From Glycine soja (Eukaryota; Streptophyta; Magnoliopsida; Fabales; Fabaceae): a stretch of 64,000 nt of DNA. Where the stretch lies: the NCBI RefSeq assembly GCF_004193775.1, contig NC_041005.1:15905865-15969864 (forward strand), written 5' to 3'. The translations under genes and the position numbers were made by a program. Below, in pieces: positions 44,654 to 57,621 of this stretch (positions within the stretch are counted from its first letter, which is position 1; every line of letters starts with the position of its first letter). The notes beneath the pieces were generated by a model that was not told the origin of the DNA, made no database searches, and saw only the letters and a program-made list of their open reading frames with translations.

Positions 44654-47600
44654 CTAAGAATTGAGTAACCCCCAATTGGAATTTGATATTTCTATTTCCC
44701 CTTCATTGTGTGCTTCACCATCACTAGTTGACTCATAATGAAGCTTATATGAGCTTGAGCTAGACGAAGAGATGCTCTGAATTGGAGGGGATGGTGGCTG
44801 TCTTACAATCATGTGCATCATCTGACTTATGTTGTTACTTTCTATGGATTCTGAACTGTGACTTAGTAACTCGCTTTCAAACCTCAAGGGTTCCTGCATT
44901 TCGTCTTCAGATTCATCAGAGTCTGATGCACTATAGGTTGAATCTGATCTTGCAGGGGAGTAATCCCTTAGTATTATGTCACATGTTCTGCCCTCCACTA
45001 TGTCAGTTAGAGCATCAACAACCTGTAGTGAAATAAAAGATGAAGTAAAGTAAAATAAAAAGTATCACCTTAGAATCTGGTCATACAATGTATTAAGTTG
45101 ACCATGAATGTAAGGAAAAACTATACTTGCTTGTTTTTCATATAATAATCTAGTACCTCTGTAACACTCTTTATTATTAGACATGTCCAACACTTGTTAA
45201 AACCTTATATAAAAATAAATAAATAAAAAGACAGTTCCTGAAGTACGTGGAGGTTGAATATGTTCATAGCATGTTTCCTAATAAGAATGTTTGCTGGAAG
45301 GTTCTAAATTGAGAAATGCTAGTAACACGAACTTTGTCTGTTTTCTATATAAATACGTTACTTATTATCAACTGCTCTCTATTATTTTAAAATTCTTCTC
45401 CATTAAAATACAGTGAACTATACTCCAAAAGAAATCATCCAAAAATGTAGCCTACCTGAATCATATTTAGTCTCCTCTGAGGCTCCCTGCTTAGACATTT
45501 CTCTGCTATTCGAACCATCCAAAATAGTTGATGGACATCATGAGAGTTAATGATCCTTTCATCAATTAAATCTGGATAGTTCCTCTCTCTTAAAAGTGGC
45601 CTCGCCTGCAAGAAATTTTATAGACAAACTAATAAAGATATTTAATTATGTTATATATCAGAATGTTGTAGTTAAATCTTATATTATTCGATAATATAGA
45701 TTAATTATGTTATCATAATTGAACTACCAATTCTGCCTAAGAGTCTTTAAAGATTAAATTTTTTTCCAAAAGTAACTCAAATTAAAGTATTGGTAACGCT
45801 GATCCTTGACTTGACACTAACATAAAAAACTAAGGTATGAAATTGATTTGAATCATATTGATGCCTTGATGAGCTGAGGTTATAGTAAAGCATTGAGATA
45901 AGTTAAATTTTATGGTATTTAGATCGTTACCCATCCCACAAGACTTCTTCCTCCAAGTCTTTTATCTGTAGTTCTCATTCCTGTTATTAGTTGCAGTAGA
46001 ACCACCCCAAAAGAATATACATCTGTTTTGGTAGACACTTTGCCAAGTTCTGCATATTCTGGAGCCAAATACCCCAAAGTTCCAACAACTTCCGTTGAGT
46101 GTATCGAGTCTTGATTTTGATTTCTTGCTAATCCAAAGTCTCCCAGCTAATAAATTCATCAGGAAAGAAAAATGTTAGTCTAAATGAATTTCATCTTCTT
46201 TATGGAAGTAACAGTGAGCTTATAGAGTACTCCCAGACTATTATGTTATTTTGTTCTATCTCCTTTGCACAAGTACACACAGTAATGCTAATAATGTATT
46301 AATTCTTAAACGTTCCATCATTATTCAACAAATGAACATCATTAATAGCCTGGACTGATATCTTACAAAGCAGTCCTGGATGCATCATTGAAATTTGCAA
46401 ATTTGAACCTGTATGCCATGTTTTAATTAGCATCATATGCATGCAAATATCTGTAGATTCAAGACTGGATGTATTACCAATGGATGATAATCATGTGTTA
46501 TAAGGATATTGTTTGGTCTCACATCTCTGTGTATCATGTTGTTCTTGTGCAAGTATAGTAAGCCTTTGGCAGCTCCAATAGCTACATTGATCCTATCTTC
46601 CCAACTAAGAGGTGATCGAGAGTGTTCTACATCAATTTAACAAAAGTTACTCTCTTACAAGCTGTATTAAGAAAAACATAAATAGAAACTAAATACTAAA
46701 TTAAAGCCTGTTTGCTTACCTGATAGATGTTGGTCAAGTGAGCCATTGCAGACATATTCATACACAAGAAGCCTATTATTTTTTTCTGAGCATGAACCTA
46801 GCAGCACAACCACATTCTCATGTCTTGCTTTGCTAAGTACATTCACTTCAGACTTAAATTCCTTCTCTCCTTGGAAGCTTGCATATTTATGTTGCTTAAC
46901 AGCAATCTTCATTCCATTCAGCAGTCCTTTGTAGACAGATCCAAATCCACCTTCTGACAGAAAGTTCTTCGGAGAAAATCCTTGTGTAGCAGTATGGAGC
47001 TCAGCATAACTGAAATCTCTCTTCAATCCAATGTTTGGTCGTCTATTTTTGCACACAAGACAAAGTGGATTTGTAAATTCTTCCTCCATATGAGATGTTT
47101 CATTATTTCTACTATGCTGCTCTTTTTTATTTACTTGTAATTGGCTCGTCTCTTCATTCTCCGAAATGTGAAACAGTGATTGATTCCCTGTTGTTTCTTG
47201 TTCTTTATTTGAATAAAACTTTCCCTCTTGGTATTGACAACCATACCGCAAGCTTCCGAAACTAGAAGTGGAGACCTCTGTACTCCACTGACTTGAAATT
47301 CCAGTTGATGTCAACAGATCACTAGATGAAGACCTGGACACTGCGTGATGTACCATTGGTCATCTCAGTTGTACTGCTTAATTATCAAAAGGAATATATA
47401 GGTGTTTAAGTAGAAACACTTATTATTGAATTAAAGGAGATTTCATTGAGGTTCCTTAGCTATTTTGTTTAGCATCGAATGTAGCCAAAGATTTTTCATG
47501 TTGTTATTACCTCAACAAGTATTGTAACTCAATATTGATAAACTTTCACCATAGTTTTTGTTTGCAAGATTCTTGTGTAAAAATTGTGAAACTTAAGTTT

Positions 47601-50600
47601 GTGCATTGGAAGTGGATAGGATTAATTGACCAAAAGACTAGCTATTCAGTGTTAACATATATTGAACCATCTTTGAATGTTGTTAACTAATCATTTGTTT
47701 AATCATCATAAATTGCTAACTATTCCTTGCTAGATTTATTTGCAGTCTGTTTGACAGATAGGCTATGATAGAACACCGGGATTTCTTTTGTTAATGGCAT
47801 GGATTTTCATAATCTGACTAAGTTATCATTGAATCTTCATGACCTTTCCAAAGGTTTGAGTACTCATGTCAATTTTTCAGTTAACACCAAAATGGAAATG
47901 CATTATTACATTTTATCTAAATAAAAGTTTGACATTATAGGTGCGGTATTGCAGATATTGCTATAAGAGGTTTGTTATTCTTTCCAATTTGTTGACAGTA
48001 CGTGAGACAATAAATGAGAGAACATATAACCTGTCTGACATTATAGAAATATTAATTTATGTATACTTTTTTGTATTTAGACAATGTTGCTATGGGATAA
48101 AAGTACTTACTCAGAAGAGAACGTTCCTCCTCTTCACTTCCTGGAAACATTTCTTTATAGCTTACATTTTCTTGCCTGAGGGCAAATGTTTTGGTACTGA
48201 CTGCTGATTTTGGATCTTTCAACCTCTCAATTGAATTGTCACTTGTTATCCTATACATACCACAAGGGAGGTTGCGCACGAAATGCTTCATATCTTTGTG
48301 AATTTGTCTGCATCCAAGGCAAAAAGGCTATGGTTTTAGCATAGTGTATAAAAATAACCTTGCATAAGTAGTCTATGGATAATTTGATATCATAAGCTAG
48401 TGTCTATTTTTTGGTGGAGAAACTAACTCTCCTTGACAGTGACCTTTAAATGAGAAGTTGTGCATTCTTCAGTTTGATTTCCCCTTATAATATATTGCAT
48501 GGAACAATGGTAAAAACAGTATTGATCATAGAGTCTTGCCTCTCAAGAAAGAGGCTATACTTGAGATTTTTTCACCCACAGTATTCCTGCACCCAGTACT
48601 TGAGAGTCAGAGAGGCTAATCTCTAGGGATACAGTCAGGCTTAAAACTAGAACCCCTCCCAAGTCCCAACAGTGTTTTTCTTTTACATACACATTAATCC
48701 TAGGATAGAACATAAGACCACATGCTTAAGGGATCCAAGTCTCGTCTACTTGAACTGATGCGTGTTGGTTATAGTTGGGTGTTGAAAAATCAATGGTTAA
48801 TAGCTAAATAAATGATGAGAACTAAGCAAATGAATGACTATCCTTCTTGGGCAGATTCTAGCCACATTTAATCTGTGGTCAAAGTTAATTCTTAAGTCCT
48901 ATATTGGGATGCTCTCACCAAATTTTACAAGGTAAAATCACTTAACTACAGGATATTCTTAAAAATAAGCCTTTACACTCTTTGAAGGAGTGAATCTACA
49001 ATAATAACAGAGTACATCAACAATCTGAATATGTTATTTCCTCAATTTACAACATCAAATTGCATGATTACAAATAGCAAGGATGAAAGTGTGTGAAGAC
49101 ATGGTTAATCAAAGTCTTCAAGAGGGAGAAATGTTGGAAAATCAATTCTTAATAGCTAAACAAATGATGGCCAAGAAGCAAATGAATGACTATCCTTCTG
49201 GGGAAGATTCTAGCCAAATTTAATTTGCAGTCAAATAGCACTTTTAAAGCCTAAATATTTATAAGGGCAGCTTGATTGATGTTATGCATTATCCCATTTT
49301 ATTCATTCTCTTATCTTGTGTATCTTTTCTTTATAGTTTCTAGAGAGAAATTGTAAGGTGTTTTTACTCCAATTGATAGAGAGAATGATAAGTGTTCTCT
49401 CCTAACAAGTTGAGAGTAGTTGTAATTACTATATTCTTTCGAGGGTGATCTTTCTTTCACTTGCTTGAGGATGTAACTTATATTGGGAGAACCACAAAAT
49501 TCTGGTGTTCATTTTATTTTCATTTTTTTCTCATTTCAACTTCTGTTGCAAGTCAAATTATGATCTGAAATGTTCTAACATTGGGAGTGTTAGTTGTATC
49601 ATTATCACCTGGATTTGATTCTACCAGTTCATCTGCATAATTCCAAGTTCTGAAATTATTTAAAAAAACAACTAGGAAGATCTTATATTTAATAGTTCTA
49701 GACATAATCTTTTTCTGCTTAAGGTGGGATTTTTTTTGGTATTTTGTATTAGTTTTCTCAACATGTGCAATTCCATCTTAAGTAGTTAATTGTCGTTCGG
49801 TTTTACTTGCATGTTATAGAGCAAGGCAAAAAGATTTAAAGTTAGAAACGGACCTAACTAGTATCAACCTTGTCGCTTGAAATTCCTTGGCAGCATTAGA
49901 AGCAACCTCTGCAGTAGAGCCTACAAGCACTTCTAATTGGAATCCAATCTGTGAAACATCATTTCCAACGAAAAATTTCATAAACCATTTCATTCTTAGA
50001 CACTATGTATAGGTCTGTTCAGTTTATCTTCAAGATTATTATTTACAAGTGTGTATGTATAAAACATATTCATCATACAAACACATTAGAAATCTGTATA
50101 ATTTTTCTGCCCTATAGCTTGTCAAACCCCTTTTCTAACTCTGTCAACTGTCAAGTGTTAGCTACTTTTGTAATATTTCAGAATTATTTTGTTAAGCATG
50201 TGAACTGTGCTAACCTCATTCAATTTACAGTAGTTGGAGATCTCCTGGATGTTCTGGTTCATAAGATATTCTTCCTTTTTTTTGGTAAGCCTTTTTTCAA
50301 TTATTTTCTTGTTTGTTGAAATCATTGAACTGGAATCAACTCTGACCATGTAACCCACTAAAGAGGAAAAAAAAAGTTAGCAATATCAGTTACAATTATT
50401 AAGTATAACGGCTTAATATTCAAATTATGAATTTTCTTTTAAGTATCTAATTTCATATCATTCTGTGTTCCTCTCTTTTTATTATCAGATTAAACATGGA
50501 GAATAGAAAATGTAACTGAATCTGAATCCTTACAACGCTTTCTTGGAAGAAAAGAAAACATACTAGGACTGCTCATCCAATCAAGGATAGCAACAATTAT

Positions 50601-50723
50601 AAGCTGATCTCCAGCTTTAACAGAAAACCATTCCAGGGCCCCTAGGATTGCATTTGAATTAACATCTCTTGATGCATCCTGGATCACCACCACCCTCTCA
50701 GTCTCAGCTTCTGTTGTCATCAT
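44654..50723 (-). CDS. Protein kinase with N-terminal universal-stress-protein (USP) domain, nine exons, 709 codons
   Basis: Exons (minus order): 50723-50534, 50357-50215, 49948-49854, 48307-48111, 47340-46720, 46626-46478, 46146-45931, 45605-45456, 45022-44654. All phases join and the sum is 2130 bases including the stop. Residues about 10-140 form an adenine-nucleotide alpha-hydrolase-like USP domain (RVVVIQDASRDV, ALEWFSVKAGDQL). A Ser-rich linker follows. The kinase has the Gly loop GGFGSVYKG (339-347), Lys357 in IAVK, HRDVRPNN (448-455), DFG (468-470) and APE (493-495). The tail (from 588) is acidic and Ser-rich. Active-site residues are all present. Likely a cytoplasmic receptor-like kinase, as no signal peptide or membrane segment is seen. 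Substrate unknown. Exon 5 uses the acceptor GCAG|TG at 47340; the acceptor upstream at 47374 would bring in a stop. Confidence 0.92.
48780..49580 (+). mobile_element. Shrunken LTR retrotransposon in intron 3 of the kinase gene, TSD TTGGG
   Basis: The target duplication TTGGG lies at 48775-48779 and 49581-49585. The 3' LTR (49132-49580, TGTTGGAAAATC...TTCTAACA) follows a polypurine tract (AAGAGGGAGAAA, 49120-49131). The first about 110 bases (48780-48890) repeat the start of the LTR, so they are the beginning of a 5' LTR. The rest of that LTR and nearly all of the body are deleted. It lies in antisense orientation to the gene and away from both splice sites. The copia-like 3' end suggests Ty1/copia but no coding remains. 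Confidence 0.82.
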
Positions 50724-53700
50724 GTATCGACTTCAAAAACTTGCTCTTCAAGTTTTTAACAAGTAATTAGACACAAAAAGAAAAGGTATGAAGAAATTTT
50801 ATGTTGCGCTGTACATTGCCTAGACCCGTTGAACAACAGTACTAAATGCATAGCATTGTTTTAGAATTTGCCTAAATATTTGTCATATATGATGCAATTA
50901 TGGTGAAAAGCAGAAGCTACTACCAGAAGAAGTCAAATGCCTATTAACTTTGGTGGGTATAAGGGTTTGATACTATATACAATAAGGGTTTGATGTATTA
51001 GAACAAAACTTATCCAAGACAAGAGAGTATAAGGAAATCTATAAAGGAACATATTTATATTTTGTAATCTTATTAAAACAAATTATGGGAGAACATTGAG
51101 ATCAAACAGAACAAAAATCCACCAAATTTATTATTTCTTTGACACACACTGATACTTATAGAGTAAAGTTTGTTAAAACAAAACTCTTGAGGATAAGGGT
51201 AGTGATGAATCCATGGGAGCACAATAGAGTGTTAGCAATAGCATATTCGGATATCCTGGCAAGGCCCCTGAAATTTTCTCCAATTAATGAGAAGCAAGGT
51301 GAATTTATTAGCCTAATTTCGGAATACTATATTATTTTCTCATTACTTTATGTTTCATTCATTGAAGAAGATTTTGTCCACATACTGCTGGACTCAGAAA
51401 AATAGGAAGAAAGAAAAGAATTTAGGGAGTGGCGGTGAATTCTATGCTTTGCAAGAAATGTAACATTGTTGGCAAGATATTTGTTTAATTTTGCTGGCTC
51501 TCTCTGTGAGTGGATACTGATTAAGACTTTGTATGTACAAGAGCTGGACAAGGCACTGCAATTCCTTATAAATTGAATGAACAAAATTATTATATACCTG
51601 GTTATTTGTGTGATTAGGTCATCATAAAGTCCCGCCAAATTTGTTTTTGTTATGGATATAAGATAGATACAAATCCAGCTTTTTGGTAAGGTATTTTCCA
51701 CTATCAAGTATTTAAATAAATAATATCATTTTATTATGTCTACAATAAATTTTTTAAAATTATTTTTTGAAACAATGATTGTTTAGTTTTTTTTATTTGA
51801 AGAGATTGTTTGATTTCTTAGAATTTGGATTAACAACCTAACTTAACTCTATAAAATCAACTTGTAAGATGAGGATTGTCCTTTCACTTATATACATTAT
51901 TTTAGTCATATCATTAATCGATGTGGGATTAAACCACTAAACTACTTAAGAATTCACTTTAGGCAATCCCTAAAGAGGTTGCAACTAAGGCAGACTAAGG
52001 GTTGTCCACAATAAATGTGACTTTTACAACACGATCCCTTATCCATGCATACAAAAAAACATTTATTGAGAAAGATCAATCCCTTAAATGAATCTTAATA
52101 TCTCGAGGACGTAATCCTTGGCTCTTGGTCTAGGGATACCCAAGCTAAAAAAAATCGGATGAGATGTTGATGCCTTCATATGTCTATAAATTTATTCATT
52201 TATTTTACCTAAAGTATCATTTTCCGGCCATAATTTATAATTAAGAGTTTATGATTACAACGAGGGGTTTTCTTGTACATTTTTTATAATATAAAAGGAT
52301 GTTTTGAAAATATGATAAGTAATTAAAATGCATGTGTAAAAGTTGTTTTACATGAAATATTTACATATATAATAAATTCCTTGACATTTATAATAATTAT
52401 TTGAAAAAGAGAAAAATATATATTTTATATTGTCATCCAATTTCAATCCATTGTGTATGATAAATTTGTTAAATTTTATGATAATTATTTTTAAAATTAT
52501 ATTAACGATAATTTGTGATTGAATGACATTGCAAGACACTTTCGGTACACATGAAAAGTTTAACTAAAGTAGTAATACTTCTAAAGAACTTAATTAGAAG
52601 AGTTTCATTACAGGCATGGATATATGTGTAAAAAAAATTACATGGTTAATCAATTAAAAATTATCTTTAATTAATATAAATTTTAGAATAATTATTAAAA
52701 AAATTAACAAATTTATTGCATATAATTATTTGTGAATAAATAAAAATATAAACAAATGTTTAAACTGCCGTTGATATATTATTTATTATACTCAAAACAC
52801 ATCGACACCGTAAACAGAATTATATTCTCTTCCAATTGTAAATTTTAATATGTGATAAGATTACTATTTTTATAATAATTCTAATTAATTAAAGACATCA
52901 TGAATTACTTTTGAGTGTAAAGGATCTGATATCTTTTATATTATTGATTATTTCAATTATATGGAGTTAATCTATTCATAAAATAAATCAGTAATGTCAA
53001 CTAAAGTATAAATGAAACTATTGAATATTCTTGTACTGTTCTTTGATGCCACATAACGTCCTAAACTTCACCTAAGTATTGTAAATTTTAAAAGAATTAT
53101 TAAAAAGATTAAATATATTTTTCGTCTTTATAAATATCAATATTTATAATTTATCTCTACAAAATTTTTAGTATATTTTTTGTTCTCACAAAATTGAAAC
53201 ATTATTTTTTTGTCCGGATAGGTAAATATTTTGAACCTACAATAATGATTTTTTGTGTTGATTATACATATAGTTGATGTAAAAATGATGTTTTTTATAT
53301 CGATTATGCATACAATCAATGTAAAATTTAAATTAGTTATGCATAATCAATATAAAAAAGTCATGCGGGTAGATTTGAATATTTGAACCTTACTTTGAGT
53401 CAAAAGAATAATATATTTCAATATTACGAGCACGAAAAATTTATTAAAAATTTTATAAGAATGCATTTTAAACTTTTTTATATGAGAATAAAAAATATAT
53501 TTTATTCTTATTAAAATATGATTCCTTGCTGAAAACATCAACCTTACCTCGAGCATGAAATACGGCGAATATTACAATGCACTTGCCTTGACCACGACCA
53601 CGATGGTTCCAGGAAATAGGACCTGGTTTTACACGTACGTAAAATTTTAAATTATTTTATGGAGTCCTTGGCACATATTTATAAGCTCTTACAATTTTGT

Positions 53701-54084
53701 TACTATTTTGTAGACAAAGGTACACAACATGTAAGATAGAGTGTGTGACTTGAATCAAACATGCTTTAGTCACACTGGCACATGCAAGCACTACGTATGT
53801 TGATTAAAAGCAAATGGTATGTCACCTATAGCATAAATATGGACAATGAGTCAACCTCTGTCATCTTATGCAAAATTATTATGCGTACACGTATATGACA
53901 CAATTAAGTAGTCAATCTTGGTCATGCATTTGGGTGACCCTTCTTGATAAAGTTTGATTTTAGTGATACATCACAGTGTTAGAATCAAATTCCTCCTAAT
54001 TTTTTTCTTTAATTTTAATACGAACTATAAATCTATCTACTTAGGATTTATAGGATTGGAGTTCTATGACAAACAAAACAAAGA
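50724..54084. other. Upstream region of the kinase gene, AT-rich, with small repeats
   Basis: There is no gene. The promoter of the minus-strand kinase must lie just right of 50723, but I see no unambiguous TATA box. 51835-52110 contains a dispersed legume repeat-like stretch ('cttgtaagatgaggattgtc', 'cgatgtgggatta'). 52200-53600 is extremely AT-rich. Frames here are chance openings. Confidence 0.5.
53095..53515. repeat. Possible MITE with degenerate terminal inverted repeats
   Basis: The left edge 'aagattaaatatatttttcg' and the right edge (reverse complement 'aagaataaaatatatttttt') resemble each other over about 30 bases, and the two ends are flanked by ATTAAAA-like strings. The AT-richness makes chance similarity possible. 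Confidence 0.3.
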
Positions 54085-54406
54085 TGTTATGATGGACTCT
54101 TACAAAAAAGGCTTGGGCTAAATGGGTCTAAGTGACCATGTTGGAAGTCGAGCCCAATCGTTAGTGTGGCCCAAACGCTAATGGATATGTCATGATCCAA
54201 ACCCAAGAGAAGAGGTTGAAGCTAACACGTATATAAGGGACTTGGGTGGGATGAAGAAACTAACCTAACTAACACATCTACAATAGTGAAAGGACTTTGA
54301 TTCTTTTAGTTCCAAAGCTTATTACCACCAAGAACCATCGTTCAAACCATCACTATTCGCCGCTAGAACTCGTGTTTGGTTATCTCCTCAGATCACTAAC
54401 ACAACA
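54085..54406 (+). repeat. 5' LTR (322 bp) of the Tat-like element
   Basis: It runs TGTTATGATGGAC...CTAACACAACA, has a TATA box (TATATAAGG, 54230-54238), and is followed directly by the primer site. AAAGA (54080-54084) is the candidate 5' target duplication; its partner is outside the window. Confidence 0.8.
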
Positions 54407-54407
54407 T

Positions 54408-54424
54408 TGGCACCATCTGTGGGG
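54408..54424 (+). other. Primer-binding site of the Tat-like element
   Basis: TGGCACCATCTGTGGGG is a two-mismatch variant of the TGGCGCCGTCTGTGGGG site common in Tat/Athila-branch elements. Both changes are CG to CA, as expected from methyl-cytosine decay. Confidence 0.85.
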
Positions 54425-55154
54425 TACGATTTGAATTCTCATTCGTGACACCCTCTATCCCGCACATATATATGTAATAAACAAAATGTAAAAGCGTAAC
54501 TAATTAAAAATTTTAAAACACATTTAAATAAAAGTATTTCAAAAGAGTAAAATGTTCACATTCACTTCTCAAGTATCAAAATAAAACTAACCCAAATAAG
54601 AAAATTGAATTGTCTCGGCTCAAAACATGGCCAACCAAGTTTATGAAAAAGAATTCAATTAACAACGAAAATCATAAAACATCATGGAATTATAACATAT
54701 GAAATAAAAGCCTCATGCCCCAATGTCACATCTATTAGAGCATTTCCCTGAGAAAGGCTAAACCTCTCCATCTTTAGCACGATCATCATCATAGGTTGGC
54801 TCACATGAAACAAAATGAAAATCAGTCCAAACACAAACACACACTAGGAGTGAGTTATCACATTTCTAAATAAAATACGGATAAACAAAGACATAAACAA
54901 AATACATTATACAAATATTTATAACACAGTTCAACTTAATACAATCCACATCACTTCACCACTTTATCATTTAAAGTAATTTTTCAATCACCATTCATAT
55001 TACACATGAATCAAACACTCGACTCAAGACGTTATGACACTCGTGATTTCATAGTAAACAATTCACAAGCATTATGCAACAATTATACTAAGACTCAAGC
55101 CTATATGCAATGTGGTACCATGTCAGTGAAAAACAACACCAGGATGTTTAGGAG

Positions 55155-56842
55155 TGTGGAAGCAAAGCTTTACAAGTTTATTTTGATGATGCCAAAGACT
55201 CAAGTCAAGAATCAAGAGTCAAAACAAGTTTTAAGAATCAAAAAATTGTTCAATCAAGAGTCAAGTGAATAGTGAAAATTCAAGTGAAGAATCAAGATTC
55301 AAGTAAAGATTCAAGAGAAGACTCAAGATATGCAAGAACTTCAAGAAAAACATCGAGATAATTATAAAAAGATTTTTTTTAAAAAAAGATTGAATAGCAC
55401 AATTTTGTTCAAGAGAATTTTTCAAAGAAAAATCTTTTACCAAGAGTTTTACTCTCTGGTAATCAATTACCAGAAGGCAATAATCGATTACCAGTAACCA
55501 ACATTCTTTTCAAACTGATTTACAAAGCAATAATCGATTACCATGAGCATGTAATCGATTACCAATGTTTTTGAACGTTGAGATTTCAAATTTCAAGAGT
55601 CACAACTTGTGATAAAACATTTTTAAACTTGTGTAATCGATTACACAATATATTTAATGGATTACCATTGTTTCTAAATGTTTTGATTTTTAAATTTAAA
55701 CATGAAGAGTCACATCTGTTGATGTGTAATCGATTACACTATGATGGTAATCGATTACCAGTGACTTATTTTGAAAAATAAATTATCAAAAGTCACAATT
55801 CTTAAAGTGACTAGTTTCTGAAGTTTTTTTAAGAGTCACAACTTTTAAAGTGACTAGTTTTCAAAAAGAGTCACAACTTTTAAAGTGACTAGTTTTCAAA
55901 AGAGTCACAACTTTTAAAGTGACTAGTTTTAAAGAATTTGCCAAGAGTCACAAACTTTAACTAGAGTCATCAAATGACTATAAATATGTGACCATGACAC
56001 GAATTTTAAAAACAAATTCCTTTCATCCAAAAACAGATTCCTTTCATTCAAAAAGAGAGAACTTTCTGATTCATTTCTCAACATCTTTCTAAGAGTTTTT
56101 TGTTCAATACTTTCTTTGTCAAGAAAAGTTCATTAGTCAAAAAACTTGTGCTATTCTTTTGATTCATTCCTTCTCCCTCTTCCCAAAAGAATTCAAAGAA
56201 CTAACCGTCTGAGAATTCTTTTGACTCTTTCTTTCTCCCTCTTGACAAAAGAATTCAAAGAACTAACTGTCTGACAATTTTTTTGATTTCCCAAACAAAG
56301 AATTCAAAGAACTAATCGTCTGAGAATTCTTTGCCCAAACACTAAATTCAAAGAACTAACTGTTTGAGAATTCTGTGTAAGAAACGAGTAGCTTCTTGGT
56401 TGTAATAGTGAACACAAGGGAGGGTACATCCTTTGTAGTTCGCTTCAAGTATAGGGTACATCTACTTGGTTGTTCAAAGAGAACAAGGGAGGGTACATCC
56501 TCTGTGCCTCTTTGCTTGTAAAGGATTTTACAAGGTTATTGGAAATCTCAAGAACCGTGGGTTGCCTGGGGACTGGACGTAGGCACGGGTTGTGACCGAA
56601 CTAGTATAAATCTTGTGTTTGCTTTCTTCTTTCCTACACTCTTTACTTTTCCGCTATGCACTTTTTTTCCACTTTACTTTTGTCTAAGTTATTGTTTCTG
56701 TTCTTTACTTTCTCATAACTTAGTAGTAAAACCTAATTGAATCTAGTAATATTAAGAAGGATAAATTTTTAATTAGTCAAGACACGTTCATAATTAATTC
56801 AACCCCTCCTTCTTAATTATTCTGAGGCCACTGGATCCAACA
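55155..56842 (+). repeat. Solo LTR, SIRE1/Maximus-like, 1688 bp, TSD AGGAG
   Basis: It runs TGTGGAAGCAAAGC...CACTGGATCCAACA, with AGGAG at 55150-55154 and 56843-56847. It carries at least six ATCGAT palindrome units (55455-55765), tandem 'agtgactagttttcaaaag'-type units (55800-55930), 'caaagaactaac-gtctga' units (56180-56370), and the conserved 'gggactggacgtaggcac' block (56568) followed by a TATA-like 'agtataaatc' (56601). It is the reverse-complement counterpart of 23499-25195. Confidence 0.93.
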
Positions 56843-57599
56843 AGGAGTACATAACAAGACACGCCACACAATGGGTATGTTAGGTCACTCTCACTAAGTA
56901 AAATCATAAGGTGATCAGTTAGGGTCATTCTATTTTGCTAGAATACTCCAACCATATGGGATCAATATAGGTTTAAAGGAACACTCAAACCGAGTGTATT
57001 TACCTCCAAGACCTATAATCCGAAGAATCCGTTAGGGCCTCACCTTCCTGATTCAGTTCCAACCTCTAACATAATTTCTTTTTGCATAGAGACACTGCTC
57101 ATGAATTATACAATATCCACGACCTCACACTTGTTTTCAACATGTTTAACACATTACACTATAATTTAACACCTCAGGCTCCTAATTTTGAACCCTACAC
57201 TTTCCTTTTAACACCTCGTGCATAAACACTTTTCCCAAGATAAACACCAGTCGAGTTATTGTATAATTCACAACTCACAACACAAGTAATATCACATCAA
57301 GTATTAACCACTCACTTACTCACAACCATATCGATCCCATATCCATAATTTAACATCCCACAAATTAACAAACTACAAAATATACTTAACAAATAGATAA
57401 GCATGTATTATAATAATAAAATATATCTAACTTCAAAACTTTTAAATATATTTACATGTAGCAAATATATATAACATGTCAATATGCAAATACATACATG
57501 TAATATTAAATATATATAAAAATCATAACAACATGTAACCAACATATCATCAGATAAACATATTTGAATAATAATAATAAATAATAAACGCATTACACA

Positions 57600-57621
57600 C
57601 ATATATATATATATATATATT
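57600..57621. repeat. (AT)n microsatellite
   Basis: A short AT dinucleotide run inside the minus-strand solo LTR. It is one place where copies of this LTR family vary in length. Confidence 0.85.

Noticed and set aside
46746..46934. Plus-strand 62-codon frame
   Set aside because: Antisense of kinase exon 5.
47341..47373. Upstream acceptor (about 47374) for kinase exon 5
   Set aside because: With exon 4 phase it introduces an in-frame TGA; the GCAG|TG acceptor at 47340 restores the frame.
51348..51707. Minus-strand 119-codon frame upstream of the kinase gene
   Set aside because: No domain, no signal or composition bias typical of coding DNA; probably chance in the promoter region.
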